Notes under the pieces: generated by a model | What the model saw: the letters and a program-made list of their open reading frames with translations, nothing else | What the model was told of the DNA's origin: nothing | The model's database searches: none | DNA from: Candidatus Obscuribacterales bacterium | GTDB taxonomy: Bacteria; Cyanobacteriota; Vampirovibrionia; Obscuribacterales; Obscuribacteraceae | Assembly: GCA_019637435.1 (NCBI GenBank) | Contig: JAHBVO010000002.1 | Location: 248,001 to 312,000, forward strand | DNA length: 64,000 nucleotides | Reading direction: 5' to 3' | Shown: in pieces, positions 47,055-55,621 of the stretch | Layout of the letters: every line of letters starts with the position of its first letter | Numbering within the stretch: the first letter of the stretch is position 1 | Made by a program: the position numbers and the translations under genes

Positions 47055-47771
47055 GTGGAACTCGAACTAGTCAAAAAACGAACAACCTATTCTCTGACGA
47101 CATTTCTTGAAACTTGGACTCTCACGTTTCGCAGATTTTTTCCGTTGTTTGGAGCATGGGCGGTGTCAGGTGCGCTGCCGGTCGCAGTCATGGTCGTCAC
47201 CGTGATTTCAGGCGGCGTTCTGGATGTGCTGAATGGCGCAACGCATCCATCGTGGTGGACTCTGGTCGGAATTCTGATACCAGCTGTGGTGATGGGTTGG
47301 TTTTGGGCCGGTTGGCACTTCGTTGCGCTGAAAGTTGCGCGGGGAATTCCTGTGCGTTTCTCTGATTTCTTTCGCCCGGCCAATCAATCTATAAGCGCTC
47401 TTGTCGCCCTGGTCATCACTAGTACGTTTATCGGATTAGGGATGTTTCTTATCATTCCAGGAGCGCTGCTCTTTTTGCGCTGGCAGCTGACGCCGTTTTA
47501 CATCGTGGATCGTAATTACGGTCCGATTAAGGCGATGAAGCAGAGCTGGCATGACACTGAGATGCTTTTCGTTCCGCTTGCGATGCTGGACCTGATGCTC
47601 TGGGGCGTGGCGTTGTTGACTGCTCCTACATTAGTTGGTCCGCTGCTTCAACACATGTCGTCGACCGTGACGTCGGCGCTCGTATACAGCAAATGGTTGA
47701 CGGATGAGAACAACCCGGAGATGCCTCGCATCGAGAGCGATCATTCGTTCGGTTCTGAAATGCTTGGCTAA
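47055..47771 (+). CDS. Multi-span membrane protein, unknown
   Basis: I prefer the GTG at 47055, which has GGGGA 9 bases upstream. An ATG at 47016 adds 13 residues but sits next to a hairpin. The 238-residue product has several hydrophobic spans: the first near the N-terminus (SGALPVAVMVVTVISGG), then SWWTLVGILIPAVVMG, ALVALVITSTFIGLGMFL, and a last one around AMLDLMLWGVALLTAP. The segment IPGALLFLRWQLTPFYIVDR lies between membrane parts, typical of membrane proteins of the YciC/DUF975 style. No enzyme motif is visible. Its end overlaps the convergent ankyrin gene by 4 bases. Confidence 0.65.
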   Translation: MELELVKKRTTYSLTTFLETWTLTFRRFFPLFGAWAVSGALPVAVMVVTVISGGVLDVLNGATHPSWWTLVGILIPAVVMGWFWAGWHFVALKVARGIPVRFSDFFRPANQSISALVALVITSTFIGLGMFLIIPGALLFLRWQLTPFYIVDRNYGPIKAMKQSWHDTEMLFVPLAMLDLMLWGVALLTAPTLVGPLLQHMSSTVTSALVYSKWLTDENNPEMPRIESDHSFGSEMLG

Positions 47772-48946
47772 ACGCGTTTCAATTCCAGCATATCCTCGAA
47801 AAAATCCCAGAACGAATCGTAGAGAAGACCTTTATCCTCGCTCTCATCGAAGCCGTAAACGGGCGGGTCTTCGCTCTCACCGTTAGCGATGAAATACAAA
47901 TGCAGACCGTCCTTGCTGCGGGCGAATACAAATGCGCTCGGAGCCAGATCGACAGGCGCAGCCGCTGTTCTTGTTCCCAGGTCTTTAGCTTGGTCAAAAA
48001 AGATCTCCCAGTCCTCGGCAAGAAATATTCCAGCGCCCCGTCCCATGTGCACGAGAAAAGTGATGTAACTCGAGGGCAGAATCACGCCATGTACTCTTTC
48101 GAGTTCATCGATATCCGCCTCCGAGCAGCGTTTCAAATTCCACTTCCAAACCTTGCCGCCGCTGACCAACCGCTTCATCAAATTGTCAGGTGATTCTCGA
48201 ATTTTTGTTGGTCGTGCAGGGGGTAGAATATCTTTTTTGAATGGAAGCAATAAGTCCAGAATCTCTGGTTTGTCGCCGGCGGCATCGAATGCGGTTTTTT
48301 GATAAGTATCAAACTTGTTTGGGTCGGCGCCATACGAAAGTAAGAGTTTCACAATTGGTGCAAGTCCGTGGCTACAGGCTGTGTGCAGGGCGCTTGTATC
48401 GAATATATTGACGGCATTAGGCTCCGCGCCGGCGTCCAAAAGTTTCTTTATCACTTGTTCTGCTCGCCGGCTATCATAGCCCTTAGTCGTTTCAGCTGAC
48501 AGCGCCCACTGAATCATCGTATGGAAGCATTCTGTTTTAGATTGATAGTTGACATTGGCTCCATGCGCAACGAGGACATCTACGACCTCCTCGTTTAAGC
48601 TCTGGACAGCAAAGTCGAGTGGTATGCGTCGCTGCTTCGTGATTGCGTTGATCTCTGCTCCACTTTCGATCAGTACTCTGGCGATATCACCCGTGGCGGC
48701 ATAGAAAAGTGGTGTACTTCGATTTTCCAGGCAGCGCGCGTTTACTTCGGCGCCACACTGTATGAGGTATTGAACGCATTCGAGCGAGCCGCTACGGGCC
48801 GCATAGTGGAGCGGACGTAAACCGAACCAACCTCTGGCTTCCCGATGTCGTTTGTTCTGCTGAATTATCTTTTGCAGGTCCTTAAGGCGACCATGTTCCG
48901 CCGCGACGTGAATGTCGCGGTCTTCCAACCCTCGGTGGTCTTTCAT
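47768..48946 (-). CDS. Ankyrin-repeat protein with SUKH (SMI1/KNR4) domain
   Basis: A 392-residue protein. About seven ankyrin repeats cover residues 10-245; units include GLRPLHYAARSGSLECVQYL and TPLFYAATGDIARVLIESGA. A SUKH domain lies at about 275-385, starting EADIDELERVHGVILPSSYI and ending FWDFFEDMLELKRV. SUKH domains often serve as immunity proteins against polymorphic toxins, and ankyrin repeats bind proteins. No toxin gene lies next to it, so this could be an orphan immunity protein or a general regulator. The next minus-strand gene, 49100-50248, lies upstream behind a strong hairpin. Confidence 0.82.
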   Translation of the reverse strand: MKDHRGLEDRDIHVAAEHGRLKDLQKIIQQNKRHREARGWFGLRPLHYAARSGSLECVQYLIQCGAEVNARCLENRSTPLFYAATGDIARVLIESGAEINAITKQRRIPLDFAVQSLNEEVVDVLVAHGANVNYQSKTECFHTMIQWALSAETTKGYDSRRAEQVIKKLLDAGAEPNAVNIFDTSALHTACSHGLAPIVKLLLSYGADPNKFDTYQKTAFDAAGDKPEILDLLLPFKKDILPPARPTKIRESPDNLMKRLVSGGKVWKWNLKRCSEADIDELERVHGVILPSSYITFLVHMGRGAGIFLAEDWEIFFDQAKDLGTRTAAAPVDLAPSAFVFARSKDGLHLYFIANGESEDPPVYGFDESEDKGLLYDSFWDFFEDMLELKRV

Positions 48947-49040
48947 GACGTGATACCATAAATTTTTATCCAGGAATAAGGCGCAAGTGAGCGAAGCGCG
49001 TGGTGCCAGGGCAATGGCGTGAAGAACCCTTTTAAAGCAT

Positions 49041-49073
49041 CGAAGTTCCGCTGCATGGGGAAGCGGAACTTCG
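49041..49073 (-). terminator. Strong hairpin after the MshEN-like gene
   Basis: CGAAGTTCCGCT (49041-49052) and AGCGGAACTTCG (49062-49073) form a perfect 12-bp stem with a 9-base loop. It lies 27 bases past the stop of the gene at 49100. The downstream side on the minus strand is only modestly T-rich. It probably ends that transcript and separates it from the ankyrin-SUKH gene. Confidence 0.6.
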
Positions 49074-49099
49074 GCTTTGCGGCTCCTTGTATAGCTGGG

Positions 49100-50248
49100 C
49101 TATGCTGCGTACTCGAGTTCTCTGACAACCTTGTCGGCGCCGAGAACGCGGAGCGCAACATCGTAAGACATCGTGCCGGATTGAATCTGGTGGACGCACA
49201 TCAAAGCTTTCTTTGCCTGGTTGGCATTGATTGCGTGGTTGAGAATCAGCGCTTCTGACACGCTCATCTCGAAGTCCTTGATTTGAGCAGCCGTCTCGCG
49301 AAGGACTCCTTCGTCGAGTACTTCTGCGGCTCTCAGCAAAGTGACAGCTTGTTCGATCACGTCGAGTTCAGCAAGGATATGCTCGAGTGATGCGTTCATG
49401 GAATTTACGAGATTGAGAAGCCGTGCGGCTCTTGCTCTGGTAAACATCGGGTTGCTGAACATTTTTTGCATGCGAACGGCGGCTTCAATCACGTTGGCGC
49501 CAACGAGATTGTAGTTCTTAACCAGTTCACCAAACTGCATATCGCGTTCTGTTCCCAGTTCTGCCAGAACCATTGAGTCTTCGTGCGAGAGCAGCTTAGC
49601 TGCGACCAGAAGTTCGCCAACTTTCGGTGGTGGCAATGCGATACCAGCACCTCTAAGTCCGAGTGCGCAGAGAAGTCCTTCAAAAGTCTCGCCATCTCTG
49701 ACGATGTATTGAACCGCCTTGACTGCGTCGAAGAATGTGAGATGTTTATCGCGGAGAAGAATTTGAATGTTGATGCAAGTAGTAAGTGTTTTTTCTGAAA
49801 TATGATTGAGATGAACAAGCGAGGTGCCAAGCGGGTAGCCGGTTTGTTCAGCGTAACGCATTGCTTGTTTCAGCTGATCTTCTTGTACGATGCTTGCTGC
49901 CAGGAGCAATTTGCCGAGACGGCTGAGTTGTCCAAGGTCGCGGCTGATGCCGTTTAACCGATATGCTTCTTCGATGCTGCACTGATGAACGTGAGCGAAA
50001 CGCAGCAGTTCTTTCGCCATTTGAACTTCAATGGAGCCGCTGCGAATTGAGCGCTGCGCTTGTACTGCGCATTCGACATCGTGATCGCTAACATGACCTG
50101 ACATGACCAGAACGCGTCCGATTGGAAGACTCATTCTTTTGGCGAGAAGCAGGCTGTTGTTCAAAATGACTGGTGAGATGATTCCAGCTTCGAGGAAGAG
50201 CTCGCCGAGGAGGTAGAGAGGTGTTCGATTTCGAGTGGACACAAACAT
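49100..50248 (-). CDS. MshEN-like repeat protein
   Basis: A 382-residue soluble protein. The ATG at 50248 has GGAGAT about 8 bases upstream. The sequence contains several copies of a module like the N-terminal domain of GspE/PilB ATPases. The best are LGELFLEAGIISPVILNNSL (about 14-33) with a GRVLVMSGHVSD continuation, a unit from about residue 110 (LGKLLLAASIVQEDQLKQAM), and another near 210 (VGELLVAAKLLSHEDSMVLA). Such MshEN modules can bind cyclic di-GMP. No ATPase domain follows, so it is not a secretion ATPase. A c-di-GMP receptor or adaptor role is possible; key ligand residues were not verified. Confidence 0.6.
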   Translation of the reverse strand: MFVSTRNRTPLYLLGELFLEAGIISPVILNNSLLLAKRMSLPIGRVLVMSGHVSDHDVECAVQAQRSIRSGSIEVQMAKELLRFAHVHQCSIEEAYRLNGISRDLGQLSRLGKLLLAASIVQEDQLKQAMRYAEQTGYPLGTSLVHLNHISEKTLTTCINIQILLRDKHLTFFDAVKAVQYIVRDGETFEGLLCALGLRGAGIALPPPKVGELLVAAKLLSHEDSMVLAELGTERDMQFGELVKNYNLVGANVIEAAVRMQKMFSNPMFTRARAARLLNLVNSMNASLEHILAELDVIEQAVTLLRAAEVLDEGVLRETAAQIKDFEMSVSEALILNHAINANQAKKALMCVHQIQSGTMSYDVALRVLGADKVVRELEYAA

Positions 50249-50563
50249 CAGGAAATCTCCATAGTAAAACTGCGCCGCGAGAGCAGAAGGCTCTCAGAAC
50301 GTAAACTCGCTGGGTTGTTAGTAAAAGGTAACCGCTTATGTCCCTATAGTATGGGAGCGAAGTTGAAAAGGGAATTCGCGAAAAACATATAGCAAAAGTG
50401 CGTATAAAACGACGAAGACGTTCATGAGAAGCCGCGTTCCACTTGTTTGAACCGAAGATTAAACGTGAATGTCGCCAAATATCCGGAAATTCTTCACGTT
50501 CAATTCACGCAAAATGCTTATGGTCGGGTTTCAGATTACTTGCAGACTGAGCAGCTTAGTGCG
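50249..50563. other. Intergenic region between kinase and MshEN-like genes
   Basis: This 315-base AT-richer region carries the promoter of the minus-strand gene at 50248. It includes a leader hairpin GAGAGC/GCTCTC (50279-50295) and an AACGTGAA/TTCACGTT inverted repeat farther away. No open reading frame or known RNA was recognised. Confidence 0.5.
50462..50509. promoter_or_regulatory. TTCACG-type inverted repeat cluster
   Basis: AACGTGAA (50462-50469) and TTCACGTT (50493-50500) form a perfect 8-base inverted repeat, and a further TTCACG lies at 50504-50509. It may be an operator for the 49100-50248 gene or part of the 3' end of the kinase transcript. No T-run follows. Confidence 0.35.
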
Positions 50564-52444
50564 CTAGAACTGGGATAAACGAACGTCCGGCCGCTGCTGT
50601 GCGAACTGCTTCAGTTCTTCCGGCCTCAAATGATCAAGGATAAGAAGATTTAGATCTGGCATTTTCGTCAGTTTCAATAATCCTTTGCCTGTGATTTTGG
50701 GATTATTTGTGATGTTTAGCACGATAACGTTCCGAATGCCGGAAATTGAGTCCAGGTCAGAATCAGTAAGGTTGAGACCAGCAAGGTCCAGCCCTTCCAC
50801 TCTCACGCTTCTCAGCTTCTTGAGGTTCTTGTGCTCTGTGCTGGTGTACGGCAGAGCTATGCTCGTGTAAACGACTGACCTGGCGAGCGAATCCAGAGAC
50901 GAGCCTTTTATCTTATTGCAGAATTTCAGGGATATAGTGCTAATTTCCGGGCACGTGCTCAGAGACTTTATTGTTTCGTCCGTGACAGCAGTGTTGTCCA
51001 GGTGTATGTATGTCAGGTGCGGCAGGTTTTTCAGATTACGTATTCCGGCGTCTGTGACACGCGTTTTTACGAGATAGATTTCTTTGAGGGAGCCCTCGTC
51101 CTTAAGCGACTCAAGTCCCTTGTCGGTAATCTGAGTTCCGTTCAGGCGAAGACCACGGATTGGAATGAAATCAATTGAACTTAGATCATCATCATTCAAT
51201 CCGGTGTCATCGGCGTCTATATACATAGGTAAGAGGTTCATCTTCCTATCTTCTAGAAGTGCAGTGTTTCGCAACTCTTTGAATTTCTTCCGCCAATCCG
51301 GTCCCTGGATGTGCTTCCATGGATCCCCATCATTCAGGGCTCGATCGATGCTTGGATCATCTTTATAGGTGGTAACTACTTTGTTTCCATCCTGGATTTT
51401 AAAATCTTCGGGTTTCGTGAGAGAGTTACTTACGAACCAACCGAACAATGCTAAGCCAGTTATTGCCACGAGGCTCATCCAGAGAATCAGTGATCTCGAG
51501 GAAGTTTCAGGTGCAGAGACCGGAGTAATAGACTCCAGAAAAGCACTAGAGGGTCTGTAAATGCCACTGTTTTCAATCTCTGCCTGGTCGTTTGCAAATA
51601 GACTCGAACGATAGTTCATGAGGTCCGTTCGAAGAGCGCTTACAGTTTGATATCTTCGGTCCGCGTCCTTCTGAAGGCATCTGGCGATAATTTTTTCGAG
51701 TTCATCTGAATAGGTTTTCCCCTGCGTCTTGTCAGACAGTTTTGGAACTGGTGAGTTGACGTGCAGGAGGAGTGTTTGCGGAATGGTTTCGCCGAGGAAC
51801 GGCGGTTCACCAGTTAGCATCTCGAACATCAAGCAACCCAAGCTGTAGATGTCCGATCGTTCATCCACAGTTTGCCCGTTTGCCTGTTCTGGGCTCATGT
51901 ACGGTGGACTTCCAATACCGACTCCGGTCTTGGTAAGATGTTGATCTTCCGATAGCAGTTTGGCCAGTCCGAAATCGGTGATGACCGGCTTCAAGTCACC
52001 ACTAGCGGTGCGTTCCAGGAATACGTTAGATGGCTTGATGTCTCGGTGCAGAATATCACGCCCATGAGCATGAGCAAGTCCATCGCATAGCTGGATGAAC
52101 GTCGATAGCGCCTCGTCAAGCGAGATCTCTTCGCCTGAAGCGATTAAGTCAGCGAGGTTCTCTCCGGAGAGCAATTCCAAAACAATATATAGTTCGTTTG
52201 AGTTGGATTGCCCGAAATCGAGAATGGTCAGAATATTCGGGTGCTTCATCTTTGCCAGAGCGATAGCTTCTTTGTGAAAGCGGACAGCGTCCTTCGAAGA
52301 AATATTCCAGCTTAGAATTTTAACAGCGACGTCTCTAAGAAGCTGATTGTCTCGGCATCTTAGAACAACACCCATTCCACCCCTGCCGAGTTCACCGAGC
52401 GTTTCATAGCGTTCGTGTTTAAAACTAAAGTTTTGATTCTGCAC
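50564..52444 (-). CDS. Ser/Thr protein kinase with TM helix and LRR-like domain (copy A)
   Basis: Translation probably starts at the GTG at 52444, which has AAAGG about 9 bases upstream and aligns with the start proposed for the neighbouring paralogue. Far upstream starts would overlap that gene more. The 626-residue protein has GRGGMG at about 20-25, the ATP lysine near 42 (VAVK), HRDIKPSN, DFGLAKLL and SPPYMSPEQ, all intact. A transmembrane helix lies at about 310-330 (SLILWMSLVAITGLALFGW). The outer part, about 410-620, has leucine-rich-type repeats with ITDKGLESLKDEGSLKEIYL and VTDAGIRNLKNLPHLTYIHL. It is a receptor-like kinase with an external ligand-binding domain. Confidence 0.9.
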   Translation of the reverse strand: MQNQNFSFKHERYETLGELGRGGMGVVLRCRDNQLLRDVAVKILSWNISSKDAVRFHKEAIALAKMKHPNILTILDFGQSNSNELYIVLELLSGENLADLIASGEEISLDEALSTFIQLCDGLAHAHGRDILHRDIKPSNVFLERTASGDLKPVITDFGLAKLLSEDQHLTKTGVGIGSPPYMSPEQANGQTVDERSDIYSLGCLMFEMLTGEPPFLGETIPQTLLLHVNSPVPKLSDKTQGKTYSDELEKIIARCLQKDADRRYQTVSALRTDLMNYRSSLFANDQAEIENSGIYRPSSAFLESITPVSAPETSSRSLILWMSLVAITGLALFGWFVSNSLTKPEDFKIQDGNKVVTTYKDDPSIDRALNDGDPWKHIQGPDWRKKFKELRNTALLEDRKMNLLPMYIDADDTGLNDDDLSSIDFIPIRGLRLNGTQITDKGLESLKDEGSLKEIYLVKTRVTDAGIRNLKNLPHLTYIHLDNTAVTDETIKSLSTCPEISTISLKFCNKIKGSSLDSLARSVVYTSIALPYTSTEHKNLKKLRSVRVEGLDLAGLNLTDSDLDSISGIRNVIVLNITNNPKITGKGLLKLTKMPDLNLLILDHLRPEELKQFAQQRPDVRLSQF

Positions 52445-54617
52445 TGTTGCTTGCCTTTGATGCGTCATCTGGCTGAGGCTCGAACATCCTGTTCGGATCT
52501 GTCGATGTGGGGAATGCCGGTATTTTTGACGCGTCCACTTCATCTGTTGGAAAGACGGTTGGTACCTTTGTCTTATCGGCTGTCTTTTGCTTCCTCAGAT
52601 GTGAGGCATAGACCACGGCAGGTGGAAAAGTGTGCGCGATGTGAAATTGTTCGATACCATCAGCGGTGACTTTCTCGCAGCCGTTTAAATACAGATTGAC
52701 CAGGTGTTTAATCCTTGCAGTTGCAAGAACACCCTTATCCGTGATGTTGGGGTTACGATTGAGTATTAGAGTTTCCAGTCTTGGAATGCGGATGGCTACG
52801 ATGTTTTCAATATCCTCATCAGTCAGATTCAAATTGGAAAGATCGAGATTTGGGACTTCGACATTCTTCAAGTTTTTCAATTCAGGAACTCTAACTCCCG
52901 AGCCTCGTAAGCTGAGGTGAAACAGGTCCGAGTTGTTATGTAAGAGTTCCAGCGTTGAGCCGTGAAAGTTTTTGCAGTTGTCCAGTTTTAGAAAAGAGAG
53001 CTTGCCGCAGGCTGATAGCGGTTTCAGCGCCGCATCGGTGACTGCAGTACCCGACAGAGTAAGCATCTCCAGGTTTCTGAGATTTGCCAGGTATTGTATT
53101 CCTTTATCAGTGATGTTTGTTCGGTCAAGATATAGTTCTACCAGCGTTTGATTTTTTCCCAGTTCCGCGAGACCTTTATCGGTGATTTGGGTGCCGGCGA
53201 GTTTCAGACCGCGAATTGGAATACCTTCGAGCATTTTCAAATCTTCATCGACCACGTCGCTGCCGGTGAGGTTAAGCCAATTCGGAATCATGTCGCTTCC
53301 GAGCAGTTTTGAAGCGGTTCTGGAACGCTCGGCGATCATTTTCAAACCTTCGGTTGCGTTCGTTCCCACCTCGATCCAGATTGTATTGTCGCGCACTCGA
53401 CCCGGTTCATTTCTTGTTCTGTTCGGCGCGAACTTCATGTGGAACATATCGTCGTCTACATCTTCGTCGGATGTAGTAGGTGCGGGATTCGTCAAATTCG
53501 CGCTTGCTTGTGGCTCCGTCATTGCCCATGTGTAAACGGATGGCGTGTATTTAAGCTCAAATTTTGCCGGCTTTGATTTGTACAGCGCGAGCGCACCAAG
53601 CACGCCAATGACGAGAACGACCATTCCGATAGCAAGGGTGAATTTCTTTTCTTGCGAGGGGCGTACCAAGTTTTGATACCCGCTAATTATGAACGCTCCG
53701 GTTCTCAAAAATGATTTTGCAGGTGAGTAAACACCGGAGTCCCCGGAGTCAAAGGTTACATTCACAATCGAGTCTCTGAGCGACTTCAGGTCTGTTCGCA
53801 GGTCACGAACTTTTTGATAACGAGCGCCGGGATCTTTAGCGAGGCATTTCTGAATAATGCGATCTATCTCTGGTGGAAAGTTTCGGTCCGGGCACAAATG
53901 GCTCAGTGTCGGCGGTTCCTCTTTGATATGCTGCATCATCAAGGCTGGTATCGAATCTGAATTGAATGGACGCTGACCGCTCAGAACTTCCATCATCAGG
54001 CAGCCAAGACTGTAAATATCTGAGCGCTGATCGACAGCTTTGCCGGCGCATTGCTCGGGGCTCATGTATGGCGGGCTGCCCATTGCGATGTTTGTTTTTG
54101 TCTGGAACTGATCGTCGGTGAGCAACTTCGCGAGTCCGAAGTCGGTTATCGTAACTTTGAATTCGCCGGCTTCGTAGCGAGCGACGAACACATTAGACGG
54201 TTTGATATCCCGATGCAGAATATTTTTTCCGTGCGCGTGCGACAGTCCATCGCAGATTTGCATGAAGATATCGAGAGCGTCTTCAAACGGTGGATTCTTG
54301 TCTGCTTCCAGAAGCTCCGAAATGCTTCTTCCGGTGAGCAAATCCATAACTAGAAAGAGCGAGTCGTCATCTGAATGTCCGAAGTGTTGGACGCCGAGAA
54401 TGTTCGGATGTTGAAGGCGTGCCAGCGCCTTGGCCTCTTTGTGAAACCGGATTACATCCTCGTTGGACATGTTCCAAGCAATTACTTTGACTGCAACATC
54501 CTTAAGCAGCTTGCGGTCGCGGCAGCGGTACACGATACCCATGCCACCACGTCCGATTTCTTCAAGCACCATGTACTGCTCGTGGCTGAAAGATATATTG
54601 CTGAAAGGTGAAGACAC
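52425..54617 (-). CDS. Ser/Thr protein kinase with TM helix and LRR-like domain (copy B)
   Basis: A paralogue of the next gene. A TTG at 54701 falls inside the terminator hairpin of the upstream operon and is unlikely. I favour the GTG at 54617 (730 residues), which gives an N-terminus aligned with copy A. Kinase motifs are intact: GRGGMG at about 22-27, VAVKVIAWN with Lys44, HRDIKPSN, DFGLAKLL and SPPYMSPEQ. A transmembrane helix (LAIGMVVLVIGVLGALALY) lies near the middle. LRR-like repeats fill the end (ITDKGLAELGKNQTLVELYL, ITDKGIQYLANLRNLEML). It overlaps the copy A start by 20 bases, so expression is coupled. Confidence 0.9.
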   Translation of the reverse strand: MSSPFSNISFSHEQYMVLEEIGRGGMGIVYRCRDRKLLKDVAVKVIAWNMSNEDVIRFHKEAKALARLQHPNILGVQHFGHSDDDSLFLVMDLLTGRSISELLEADKNPPFEDALDIFMQICDGLSHAHGKNILHRDIKPSNVFVARYEAGEFKVTITDFGLAKLLTDDQFQTKTNIAMGSPPYMSPEQCAGKAVDQRSDIYSLGCLMMEVLSGQRPFNSDSIPALMMQHIKEEPPTLSHLCPDRNFPPEIDRIIQKCLAKDPGARYQKVRDLRTDLKSLRDSIVNVTFDSGDSGVYSPAKSFLRTGAFIISGYQNLVRPSQEKKFTLAIGMVVLVIGVLGALALYKSKPAKFELKYTPSVYTWAMTEPQASANLTNPAPTTSDEDVDDDMFHMKFAPNRTRNEPGRVRDNTIWIEVGTNATEGLKMIAERSRTASKLLGSDMIPNWLNLTGSDVVDEDLKMLEGIPIRGLKLAGTQITDKGLAELGKNQTLVELYLDRTNITDKGIQYLANLRNLEMLTLSGTAVTDAALKPLSACGKLSFLKLDNCKNFHGSTLELLHNNSDLFHLSLRGSGVRVPELKNLKNVEVPNLDLSNLNLTDEDIENIVAIRIPRLETLILNRNPNITDKGVLATARIKHLVNLYLNGCEKVTADGIEQFHIAHTFPPAVVYASHLRKQKTADKTKVPTVFPTDEVDASKIPAFPTSTDPNRMFEPQPDDASKASNSAESKL

Positions 54618-54698
54618 TCTGAGCTCTGAACGTTCTGCTGACTCTGCGGCAAGTTCCAGTATAACAGTGAAGTCAAGAAAGGAAAGGTCCGCAAACAA

Positions 54699-54729
54699 CA
54701 AAGCCAGCTGCGTACTGCAGCTGGCTTTG
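54699..54729 (-). terminator. Rho-independent terminator of the paa-like operon
   Basis: CAAAGCCAGCTG (54699-54710) and CAGCTGGCTTTG (54718-54729) form a perfect 12-bp stem with a 7-base loop, and TTGTTTG follows on the minus strand. It lies 41 bases after the stop of the PaaG-like gene. Confidence 0.8.
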
Positions 54730-54769
54730 AGTGGCTTGAAGAACCGGATGAGTCACCACCCGGTTTTAC

Positions 54770-55564
54770 CTACTTGCCTGTGTATGCCGGAGTGCGCTTT
54801 TCTACAAACGCTTTCACGCCTTCGGCAAAATCATCGGAGCGTCCAGCGATCTCCTGCAGGTTTGCTTCGTATTCGAGCAGTTCTTCGAGGTCGTGGAACA
54901 ATGCGCGGTTGACGGCTCGCTTTGTCAAACCGAAGGCCTTGGTCGGGCCGGCTGCTAGCTTCTCGGCAAGCGCCATCGTTTCCTTCATCACCTCTGCTTC
55001 TGGAACGACTTTGTTGACGAGGTTGAGCTTCAACGCCTCAGACGCAGGAAGTTTTTCAGCGGACAGCATGAGCTCGAAAGCCTTAGTCGCGCCGATCAAA
55101 CGAGGAAGCATGAATGTCGAACCAGAGTCTGGAACCAAACCTACTTTCGTGAATGATTGTATGAAGGAGGCGTTTTCGGACACTACACGGTAGTCGCAAG
55201 CGAAAGCGAGACTTGCGCCTGCACCAGCTGCGACACCATTGACGGCCGCGATGATCGGTTTTTCCATGCGACGCAGTTTGATCACGATCGGATTGTAGCG
55301 GCGTCTTATTGAATCTCCAAGCGACGGACGTTCGGCGTCTTCACTGGCGATTCTGCTCTGCAGGTCTTGTCCGGAGCAGAAACCGCGACCAGCTCCGGTG
55401 AGAACAATGACGCGCACGTCTTTGTCTTTTTCCATCTCCTTCAGCGCATCTTGAAGACGAAACGAGAGTTCGTCGTTAAATGCGTTCAATTTGTCCGGGC
55501 GGTTTAGCGTGATTACTCCGATGTTGCCCTTCTTTTCAGTAAGGAGAATTTGTTCTTCGCTCAT
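54770..55564 (-). CDS. paaG: PaaG-like enoyl-CoA hydratase/isomerase
   Basis: A 264-residue crotonase-family enzyme. It resembles PaaG, which isomerises the ring epoxide of phenylacetyl-CoA to an oxepin. The signature GRGFCSGQDL and an oxyanion stretch GVAAGAGASLAFACD are present. The position of the classical first catalytic Glu is Ser, and the Asp of GLVPDSG stands where PaaG keeps its catalytic Asp. The ending TPAYTGK also matches PaaG-type proteins. GAGGA lies just before the ATG. It is the last gene of the five-gene operon. A general enoyl-CoA isomerase is the alternative. Confidence 0.82.
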   Translation of the reverse strand: MSEEQILLTEKKGNIGVITLNRPDKLNAFNDELSFRLQDALKEMEKDKDVRVIVLTGAGRGFCSGQDLQSRIASEDAERPSLGDSIRRRYNPIVIKLRRMEKPIIAAVNGVAAGAGASLAFACDYRVVSENASFIQSFTKVGLVPDSGSTFMLPRLIGATKAFELMLSAEKLPASEALKLNLVNKVVPEAEVMKETMALAEKLAAGPTKAFGLTKRAVNRALFHDLEELLEYEANLQEIAGRSDDFAEGVKAFVEKRTPAYTGK

Positions 55565-55621
55565 CTCATTCCTCTTTAGTTGGTTGCTGATGATTTGCCG
55601 TGTATTGTCGAATTATTGTGA

